Below, piece after piece: positions 54,969 through 64,000 of a stretch of 64,000 bases of DNA (positions within the stretch are counted from its first letter, which is position 1; each line of letters begins with the position of its first letter). Source of the DNA: Symmetrospora coprosmae (taxonomy: Eukaryota; Basidiomycota; Cystobasidiomycetes; Symmetrosporaceae); assembly GCA_008802785.1 (NCBI GenBank), contig VUYT01000005.1:248001-312000 (forward strand), read 5' to 3'. The notes beneath the pieces were generated by a model, which was given only the letters and a program-made list of their open reading frames with translations, did not search any database and was not told the origin of the DNA. The position numbers were made by a program, and so were the translations under genes.

Positions 54969-57900
54969 ATGTACCAGCGACGCCTGCATCCGGAAGACGA
55001 GTACGCCAACTACACCGGCGGTCGCAGCAGAAGCAGCAGGAACGGCGAGGACGACACGCAGCATAGCAGCGGCAGCCATGCGGGCAGCCATAGCAGCAGC
55101 CGACAGGTCAGCGGAGGGAGCATCGTTGATGATCGCGGTGCTCCCCGCTACCGGTCGTCAACGGCGACCTCCCTGTCGGAGGATGCACATGCACATGCGC
55201 ACGCTGCCAACGCCACTTACCGCATGCCCGACCTGCGACTCGGCAGCAGAGCAGCAGGAGGAGGAACCACAGCTGGCGCAGCAGGGCCGCGATCCTCCTC
55301 GTCCTCATCTGTGCATTTGGGCAGCCTCCTCTTTGAGCAGCCAGACGCGAACGCGGGTTCCGGCCCTGCGAGCGCGTACGGAGATGGCCCGGGACCGAGG
55401 TCGACCTCGCCCACACCATCCTCGCTGTCACTCCTCTCGAGCTCAAACAGCGTCACGGGAAGCTACAGAACGCACGACTACCTTGGCGATCCGACGTCGA
55501 CCGTCCTCTCGCCGGCCGCGTCCATCCACTCGTTCCACCAGTCGTCCGCATCGTCGACGGGCAACGCTGTGGGATCCAGGGCGCACAAAGTCGCACTCCC
55601 TTTGAATCAGCACGGCGTGCGGACGAGGGTCAACATCCTGCCTCCTGCGCGAATCGTCAGTGGCGGAACAGGCAGCGTCAACGCCGGCGGCGGCCAGCCT
55701 GGTTCGAGCGTATCGACAAAGGGCAGACCTGGCTCGTCCTCGAGCGCTCACCTCCTCGGCAGAGCCTTGCTGAGCCACGGCGACAGCAACAGGACGTCTA
55801 TCGACAGTACCAACAGCTGGCACGGGCGTGATCAGGAAGGAGGGCCGCGGCGGGTCAGCAATCTCGGCGTGCTCAACGCGACGGGACGATCCACAGGACA
55901 TCCAGTCTATCACATGCTCTCAGCGACCAGGAGGATCGCATCAGAAGGGCAGCCAACCGGTCCTATGACGAGTCAGTCACAGCCATCGTCTGGCGTTGCA
56001 GCAGTCGACTACGCCTTTCCTGCCCGGTCCGCCGGTGCCCAAATGTATAATCACGACAGCTACGCCTCGTCATCGACACGCCTCACGGCTGGCGACACGC
56101 CAGACATGCAGCACAACGGCGCGTATTCCTTGTCACAGTCGAGTACGGCCTCCTCCAACGGACCACACACTCCGAACAGGGATGCGAGCACCTCATCCGT
56201 CTCGGTGTATCAGACACCAGCCAGCTCGAAACCCTCGCCACATCCAGAGCAGCATCGTCAGAACGGTGCTGTTCCGGCCGGAGGAGGGCAGAGCAAACCC
56301 TACCCTCCTACAGTGCAGCGTGCCCTCCTGCCCGGCGGCTATGACTTTTCGCCCGTATCAAGCCAGACACACGACGGCTCCGCATACGAATCTAGCTCAT
56401 ATCGCCCTTCTGCGAACGGCGGCACGCCCACACCCTTCTCGTATGCCAGAGACCGCTCAGCGAGTGTGCCTCGTACCGTCAGCTCGCTCGGCGACTCCGG
56501 ACGCTCGAGCTCGGAGGACTTCCATCGCCAGTTTGCGCCTAGCTTGGCAAACGATAGTGGTATGGGCTGGTCAGCTAGCAAAGGGCAGCCTGAACAATCT
56601 ACTTCCAATGAGGAGGCCCCGGGACGCTCCGGTCCGCGCTCGGCGACGTCCACGTCCACCTCGTCGAGTTCGCGGCTGAATAGCCAGCGTCCCTCTTTCG
56701 ATGGGCAGCCACTGGACTTCTTTGCCCAGAGCAGGCCTTCGAATGATTCGGCAGAAGATCGGGCAGAGAACGACGAGGAAGAGAGCTTCACAATGCCACA
56801 GATCTCGCCAGTTCCGCCAAAACTCGACCTTGACTTTGGCAGCTTTAGCCTCGACTTTGGCTCGGATTTCGGCAGCGGGAGCTTGAGTCTGGGAGGCGGA
56901 AGCGTTGGTTTCGCAGCCGCATCAAAGCCAGCGGTCGCTTCTAAGCCAACTCCATCCGCGCAACCGCTCGGTTCTAAGAGCGCTACGAATGGGACGGTTG
57001 CACCCGCTCAGGATCTCCCCTTCGCCGCACCTCCCTCCGCTGGGTCAGCTATCATCCGCCGCGCGAAAGAGTCACCTTTGTCATCCTCTGCTTCCATCTC
57101 TTCCAAGTCAAGCAGCATCCTCGACCTAGGGCTAGGCTTCCCGTCCCGAAAGCCCTCGCTCCCAGACACGACCGGCGGCCTGAGCGGATACGCAACTGCG
57201 CGCCAACCCAGTCAGCCTGAGAATGTGGCAGACGGAAAAGACAACAAGGACGCCCCGCTGGCTAGTCTTTACACGCCATCGCAAGCTCGGTCGAGCGCGA
57301 AGCAGCCGGCTGGCAGTAATGCCAAAGAGCACAGTGACGTGCAGAAGCTGAGTACGAAAGCGTCCCCGCTGTCTCAGCTCGCTACGTCAGCTTTGACAAG
57401 TCACAGCCTGCTTGAGCTATCCGCGCCGAGCGCCTCTTCCGATCCGGGGTCGGGCGACCAGGACCGCACGCCAAAAGCCTCATCAGCTGCGCCTACGCAG
57501 ACTACGTTCGCTCAGCCTCTACTAATGGATCAGGATCAGTCTGGACCAGCCTCGCTTGCGCGGCCTGACTCGCCCGCCAGCGTCACCAGCTCGAGCGTTT
57601 CCGTCTCTCGTCCAGCGTCCAGCCTGCTCGCGCATCACCAGCACCATCCTCGTGTCGATGGTCCCGAATCTGACTCGAAGCGCACGACACTATCCAGCAA
57701 CGACTTCGGGCACAACCATGGCAGGGCACCATCCTCCCTCGGCCACGTTTCGGCCGTCAAAGGGAACGTCCAGAGCGCTCGCCTCAGCGTCAACAAGATG
57801 CTGCCGGCCCTTCCTGGTGCAACTCATAGCGATGACACAAAGTCTCTGCGACCGTCAAACCTGCGGACCGCTTCGGCTCTTGATGTGCGTTCGACTGGAG

Positions 57901-60900
57901 CGGCACGAGGGGCAGACGACAACGTGTCACTTGCAATGTCCCGGCGCTCCATGTCGGAATCCATCAACGACGAGGCTCGCCTACAGGATCTGCAGCATCG
58001 CACTCGTAGCTACAGCAAAGGTAGTCGCGGAAGTATCGGGAGCTCCAGTTCGAACGGATCGTCCTCGTCCGACCTCCAGCCCCTGCAGCAACTCTATACG
58101 AACGCTGCCAACACCAGAAGCCGCTCTTCCACTCTCGAACACAACTTCACTGCACATAGTACCGCCTCGGCGGCGATCCGGGGTCCGCACGGTAGCAGCG
58201 CCAGCGATGCTACGAGGAACCTCACGCGGATGGAGGTGTCGGACATGGGTGCAGGAGCTCCGAGGGAGCAGCCGGCTGGTCCCAGGACTCTTGCAGAGGG
58301 AGGTGGCCTAGAGAAGCAAAGGCCACCTAGGCGAGATGTGTGGGAGGGAGGGGAGCTGATCAAGAAGGATCCCGCTACGGACAAGCTGCTTGTGCGTGCC
58401 GTTCTACTATACTTCACGCCATGTCCGGACAGCTGACATATGCCTTGTCTGCCAGGCCGCGGCCACCGAGAAGCTCGTCAAGTGGATGCAAGGCCCTTCA
58501 TTCGCTGCTCGAGAAGCGCAAATAGCTCGCAGGTCCGGCGACTGGACCACCTCTGCAGCTCGAACGGAGTCCGCCGCCGAGCAATCACTCTCGGCTGTCA
58601 GCAGCGTCGGCGTCAGTCGGAAGGAATCGGTCGGCTCGGGAGCCCCAAGTGCCCCTCCGCTATCAGCCAGGGTCGTCTCGGCGTCTGCAATTCATGCAAC
58701 CGCGCCTATCCGGATGAGCACGGCCTCCGTTCTGGCACTGAAGGATAAGAATCCGAATGCGCCTGAGACAAAAGCAGACCAGACCGCAGCTCCAGCGCGC
58801 ACGTCTGCGCCAATACCTATTGCAGATCCGGCACCTGCGCCTGCTCCTTCGCTTTCGAGCTCCTTGTCCTCGTCGATAACTCCGGCTATCGAGATGGCAA
58901 GGCTTGCCATCTCAAATAAGCAGACTACTCAAAGCAAACCCAACCCCCTCTCGCTTAACCTCGACCTCGGCCGCCCATCTAGCTTGTTCGCCAAGCCTGC
59001 ACCTAGCGTCCATGCTCCACCACAGCGCAAGCCGGCCAAGAAGAGCGGAGGCGAATTGCCCTTCGGCCAGAACTGGACGGACATTGAGGCTGCATTGGCT
59101 GTGTAAGCTTCCTGCACGTTCTCCCTTAGCGAATGTATCGCAAATCATTGACGTATACCGGAACTCACCGACAGCTACCGTCAAGGCATCGATGAAGGGC
59201 GTGCAGATCGAGCGAGTGGGGTGCAAACCGTCCTCGTACCGAAGTACAAGGAGGAGGAGCTCGCTGCTCATCTTGCTGGAGCAAAGCTAAGCAAGCGCCA
59301 GCGCGACTTGCTCTTCGACTGGATTGGCGTCCTGTTCCGAGACCTGCAAGGCACTCCGGCCAATCGAGGGGCGTGCCTAGAAGGGATTGCTGTTGTTGTG
59401 GAGAGGTGAGTGGCATCGAGAGTACCTTGTGCAGCCTCTGGACTGACCCGGTTGTGCCATGCCAACAGCCGTCACATGAATTACTTCGCCTTCGACGGCG
59501 ACGCCGAAGGGAAGAAGCGCTTTGAGCAGACGATTGCTTCGCTCCTGCACTTTGCCACAGACAAACTGAACGGCAAAGGTGAGTGCGCAGTGACCGGGCG
59601 CCTGGTAGCCGAATTCTGACCGCTGCCTTCCTGTGAAGCCATCTTTGCCAACACGCTCGGGTTCGCTGGCAAGATGCTGGCGGCGGCCTTCTGGAACTTG
59701 GATGGGGTGGCATTGAAGATGCTGCGGCTGTTGCCTGCAGTTAAGAAGCAGCACGTCCTGCGGATCCTCTCGGAATCCGGTGTAGATGACTGGTGAGCAA
59801 GCCTTTCCAGTTGAGGTCGTGGAGTCTTGACAGGCACGAGACTGACGGGAGCATACGGCCCTAGTCCCGGAACCTTCCCTGCTCATCTAGCTTGCCTGAC
59901 ATATCCAGGCGACGCTGCCGCGTATATGCGGATGTTCCCGCCAGTCAGGCCCGGCTCGCTTACCGACTCCCTTCTCTATGAGGCGACCTTTGACCGGCCG
60001 TCTCAGCTCATACCAGTCGTATCGCCTGGGCAAGATGAAAGCTTCCAGGAGAAGCAACAAGCCGAGAGTCCGACAACAATCAGCATAGAGATGAGCGGGA
60101 ACTGGCTCATCCGCTGGACAGCGACGGACTCCGATCTGCCTTTCGCCTTCATGCGGGCATATCACAGACAGCTGGCCAACTACCTACCAGCTTTCGAAGA
60201 AGGCCAGCCAGCGCTCAGGTCTGCGCAGCTTGCCAAAGCTCCGGGCTATCTGTTCATCACGGCGACTTTGCTCGAGGTGTGCGATGCCCTGATCCATCGG
60301 AATCTGAGATCGGTGACAACGGTGAGCCTTCTTGATACAGCGCGACCTCATCGACACCTTGCTAACTCTGCACGCACGTAGATGGCGCCTTCAAACACTG
60401 GCGTGAATGCCAACGAGTCTGCTGTTGTCGGAGCTGGCCAGAAGCCGAAAGGTCTCGAGGTCGTCAGTAAGCGGGTAGTACAGACCATATTCGAGGTCGT
60501 TGGCGGACCGCTTCAGGCAGGTGCGGTGACGTCCAGCCCGCAGGCATATGCCTCTGCAGCTTTGCGGCACAGCTTCGGTGCCTCGTTAAGCGTCTGGATC
60601 GCGGCAGTAACGAAGAGGACCTCGATGTGGGACACACGTGGCATCTTCGCACTTCTCGACCTCATCGAAGGTCTCATCTTCAACGTGTGCTCACCTCCCC
60701 TCGAGGAAGGCAAAGAAGACGACGAGGACGAAGTCTGGCAGCCGTCAGATATCGGACTAGCACTCTTCGACACGCATTTCATTCTCTCCTTCATCAAGAC
60801 GATTCTCAGCAAGGCCGATAATACGACATGTCTCTTGCGGACCATCAGCTTTCTCTATACAGAGTTCGCAAGGTGCGTTCGCTCCGCTTTGCCTCAAGGC

Positions 60901-62940
60901 GTCATTGGCTGACATCGCTCACGCTTATTCGTACGGCAGCTTCACGCTAAGAGCAGCTGATCGCGAAGTGCTCTGCGACGGCATCATCCTTGATCCCGAG
61001 GTATTCGAGCGCCTCTTCCTCTACTATAATGTGGGAGTCAGAGGTAGGTCCATGCATCGGCCCCATGTCTCCGCTACTTCCGCTGTCTGACACCCCTAAT
61101 ACCACTCAGGCTACTTCCTCCGCTTGCTGGTCTACCGCCTCTCTCGTCTTGGCAGCCGTGACGATGGCAAGCCCACCTTGCGCGATCCTCGCATCTTCGC
61201 CACGCTTTGGCTTTTCGAGTCACGCCTGGAGAAGATCCGAAAGCGGCATGAGTATGTTGTAATCCTCACGATCTCTCGAGGGTCATGCTCATATCACCTT
61301 TCTGGCACACAGCGAGCTGGACCCCCTCGATGACGATTGGGACAGCGACGACTCCTTCGAGGACGACTTTAGGCCTCGAGCGAAACGTTCCACCATCTGC
61401 TCTACATGGGGCGTACACGACCAGCCCTGGGCCATAGATCCGTACTCTAGCTCTCGCAAGCCATCTATGGAAGGTGGAGAAGAAGACCGGGCAGATTTGT
61501 CGGGACTGAGCTCACGATCGCGGGATCAGCACATCGAGGCCATCGAAGAAGTGCCGCCAGTTCCAGCCCTGCCTGAGCACATACCGCCCTCCATGCTGCT
61601 GAGCAATCCTTCGGCAAGTAGCAGCAATGCAAGCCTGGTCGTACATAGTCCGGCCGCGTCAAATGGCAAGAACACCAAGCTGTCAACAGCAAAGAAGGTT
61701 GCGGGAGGGTGGTGGCAGACTCTGAAGAACCGCAAAGGGAGCGGCAATGGCCAGCCAAATTCGACAACCTCACCATTAGCGGACGAGCTTAGGCCGACTT
61801 CACACGAGCAGATCAGTCCATTTTACGAGCACGCCGCCAGCTCTCCCTCGAATTCCAGGATCGCTTCGGCCACGGAGGTTGCGCAACCTCCTTCTCCGCC
61901 GACACCGCCGAGCGAAGAGGCCAAGTACGCTGAGGGCAGCGACGTGAAGCCTGTCGCTCGTCCGCTCAGCCGGGGCAGTGAAGCGAATGCCATTCCGCCC
62001 CAACTCCCTGACTTGCTCAAAGTCGAACCAGCGACTGATCGACTGAAGAAGCAGTCGTCGCGCAAGTCGCTCCGCCGCGGTCCATCTTCGGCTAGCCGCA
62101 AGACGGCAGGCGCTAGCTCAGCCGCATCGCCACGCTCGCGTCGGTCTTCCATGTACAGCTTCGATCTCGAGGTCGACACACCTCGCTCGGACTCTTTCGA
62201 TTTCCCCATATCGCCATCATCAACAAACGGCGGGGCGCTGTCACCGACGACAGCTGCTGGATCGACTGCGGGTGGACTGGGGCTGTCGCCGCTCGCTTTC
62301 AGCGCGCTGCTGGACGGCAATCTCAATTTCGCAGGAAGCGGTGCCGCGGACGGGTCAGCAACGCCGCTTTCTCCGAACCGACCGCGCCATCAGCGTGGCA
62401 AGTCCGCTAGCAGCGTGCGCAAATCCAGGCCTGTCAGTGTTGCATCGAATCGAAGCGGAGGAAACGGCCCATCGCCTCGCGTCAGCAAGCGGTTCAGCAA
62501 GCGGGCCTCCATCCTTCCGCCTCCAGCCCTGAATCTTCTGAAGGAGTCTCCATCGGAGCCCGTGCCGAAGATTCCGGAGCAGTACAAAACGCCAACGACT
62601 GCAAACACGCAGAACGGCCTCCTCTCCGCGGTCTTTCCCAATCCTGCGATGTCGGCCGACAGGACCGACCGTCCACCCAGCCCGCCGCCATATGAGCAGA
62701 AAAAGCACGCTTACGCTATTAGGGGCTTGCGAGAGTACGAGGACTGCCTCGATGAGTGGGAACTGTTTGTGCATCGTGCGAAAGAAGAGGAAGGCGTAGA
62801 CGGTAGAGAGGTGAGCTGCTTTCGCTCGTTCAGGATCACCGGTTGGCTGATGCTCATGCTCGGTGATGCTTCTTCTGTCTCAGCTCAGCGCACTCATTCC
62901 ACGTCTCCAATGTGCCTGGCCGTCGACTTGGGAGGAGTGA
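54969..62940 (+). CDS. Giant DUF1765-domain protein, multi-exon
   Basis: The first exon (54969 to about 58393) encodes about 1,140 Ser/Gly-rich disordered residues starting MYQRRLHPEDEYANYTGGRS. Ordered helical sequence begins with ATEKLVKWMQGPSFAAREAQ, LPFGQNWTDIEAALAV, RQRDLLFDWIGVLFRDLQGT and FANTLGFAGKMLAAAFWNLD. The DUF1765 core is TCLLRTISFLYTEFA, CDGIILDPEVFERLFLYYNV and YFLRLLVYRLSRLGS, a pattern shared by large fungal proteins. A second disordered Ser/Pro region (61467-62690) is followed by YEDCLDEWELFVHRAKEEEG, then after an intron LSALIPRLQCAWPSTWEE and a stop at 62940. The frame stays open past the donor to 63239, but the spliced ending is more protein-like. About 2,300 residues. 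Function unknown; a membrane-trafficking or scaffold role is only a guess. Confidence 0.78.
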
Positions 62941-63136
62941 GCATACCACATGTGGCATTGTATACGTCAAGACCATCCATTATGTCAGTTATATCAAGCT
63001 CATTCATACAGTGGCCGATTACGCTCGAACATCTGTTGTCACGACTGCATTACGAAGAAGGTACTCCGGTACTGCATGTGTCTCGGTCTATGAATGAGGC
63101 TCCGCTTGCTGATGGAGACAGCCTGCCTACCATGTC

Positions 63137-63901
63137 ATTGCTCTGGACCAAAGTCGCCGCACTGGAAGTACTTTGTCTTGAAGTGAACCTCCCTGAGAAG
63201 GCATATCTCGACGTCAGTCTCAGCACGAAGGCAGACTGAGCAGCTATAACGGACCACTCCTTCAGACTGTCCCATTCCGCCGACGTCAGATCTGCGAGGT
63301 CGTCGATTGGCGCGACTATGGGCGTCAGGATGTCCTCATCGAACGAGTTCTTGGCCTGATCAATAGGGGAACAGGTAGAGAAACGGATCAGCATACGAAG
63401 ACAGACGATGTAAGGAGAGGAGCAGACCAAGACATACGAGTCCTCGGCTGGCATCTCGGCCGGCGAAGTTGCCTACCGGTGCGGGGGTCAACGCGGGAGA
63501 CGCAGACAGTAAGCACGCCAATCCGCCTATTTGCATCTTTCTGACGAGAAGAACACACCGTACGGGCCTCCTGGGCCGTAGAAGCTTCGTCCGCTCGTGA
63601 CGTCGTACACTTTACCCCGAATCGCAAAGAGGATGGGCGCTGTCGCGCTTCGCGTCCCGTCAAATGGCCGGAGCGAGCGTGGCGTGTACTGCTTCCACAC
63701 GATGGACTCCGGGTGTTCCGCGGGCAGCCACGAGTAGGCGTCGAGATGCGATGTCGCTGCTTTTGCGGGCAGAGGCGAGGTGGACGAAGGGAGCGCGGTT
63801 GTGACGAACAGCGGGTAGGCGAGGTACAGCACGACCACGAGGAGAATGACATTCGTTGGGTTCTGCAGCTGCTCAAGGAACGACTCGGATGGGACCGCCA
63901 T
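63137..63901 (-). CDS. DAP1: Dap1/PGRMC1-type cytochrome b5-like haem-binding membrane protein
   Basis: Membrane-associated progesterone receptor family. Yeast Dap1 binds haem through a Tyr and supports the sterol P450 Erg11 at the ER. MAVPSESFLEQLQNPTNVIL and LVVVLYLAYPLF give a short N-terminus plus one membrane anchor. The cytochrome b5-like domain reads YTPRSLRPFDGTRSATAPIL, FAIRGKVYDVTSGRSFYGPG, GPYGNFAGRDASRGLAKNSF D, with the haem-ligand Tyr region 'FYGPGGPY' intact. The end, DLTSAEWDSLKEW then EVHFKTKYFQCGDFGPEQ, comes after an intron with a GTCCGT donor. An in-frame ATG at 63955 would add 18 residues; I prefer 63901 because it sits just before the anchor. Convergent with the DUF1765 gene. 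Confidence 0.88.
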
Positions 63902-64000
63902 CTTGCACAACTGGTCTCGGGCAGGTGAGGGGTAGAGACGCAAAGCGTCCGGCATCGTCGGATCAGGTCCGCCTGGACCTCTGACTCCCGAGCGGCTGAT

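Noticed and set aside
54946-55605. Alternative plus-strand frame overlapping the start of the DUF1765 gene
   Set aside because: Thr/Arg/Pro-rich shifted reading of the same low-complexity exon; the chosen frame stays open for 1,155 codons.
62941-63239. Extension of the DUF1765 frame to 63239
   Set aside because: A good GTGAGC...CTCAG intron gives a protein-like ending at 62940, and the extension runs into the antisense Dap1 exons.

Overview
This window is nuclear DNA of a fungus. Genes are dense on both strands and most are split by short introns (about 50-120 bases, mostly GTGAGT/GTGCGT donors). The sequence is GC-rich, and the gene set (hydrophobin, Grg1-type stress protein, twin-CX9C mitoribosomal protein, CBP4-like and DUF1765 proteins, a QDE-1/Rdp1-type RNA-dependent RNA polymerase) points to a basidiomycete. 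A Ustilaginomycotina/Exobasidiomycetes yeast or smut relative that has kept RNAi is my best guess; this placement is inference. Exon joins below were worked out by eye from splice signals, reading frame and family conservation.

Layout, 1-15 kb: 3' end of cytosolic isoleucyl-tRNA synthetase (+); secreted GH5 glucanase (-); membrane-anchored methyltransferase-like protein (+); unknown probable mitochondrial protein (-); acetoacetyl-CoA synthetase (-); tail-anchored FHA protein resembling SLMAP/Far9/Far10 of STRIPAK (-); class I hydrophobin (+); tRNA-Ile(AAT) (-).

15-31 kb: small coiled-coil protein (+); RNA-dependent RNA polymerase, 9 exons, 1,636 aa (+); facing it tail to tail, a Clr4/SUV39-type histone H3K9 methyltransferase (-); BMT5-like rRNA methyltransferase (-), head to head with TRM112 (+); aldo/keto reductase (+).

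31-48 kb: secreted RNase T2 (-); APC5 (-); mitochondrial DUF1279/FAM210-like protein (+); CBP4-like complex III assembly factor (-); Fun30/SMARCAD1 remodeller (-); unknown protein with hydrophobic segments (-); Mrp10-type mitoribosomal protein (+).

48-64 kb: a gene-poor stretch of about 3 kb; Grg1/CCG-1 family stress protein (+); Cof-type HAD phosphatase (-); low-complexity LEA-like protein (-); giant DUF1765 protein (+); Dap1/PGRMC-type haem-binding protein (-).

The most interesting feature is the convergent pairing, with 305 bases between stop codons, of two central genes of RNAi-directed heterochromatin (RdRP and H3K9 methyltransferase). A Fun30/Fft3-type remodeller, a family that maintains silent chromatin in yeasts, lies about 12 kb further on. 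A second functional pair is the divergent BMT5-like methyltransferase and TRM112, the general methyltransferase activator. I see no transposon, virus-like element, CRISPR array or other sign of recent transfer.
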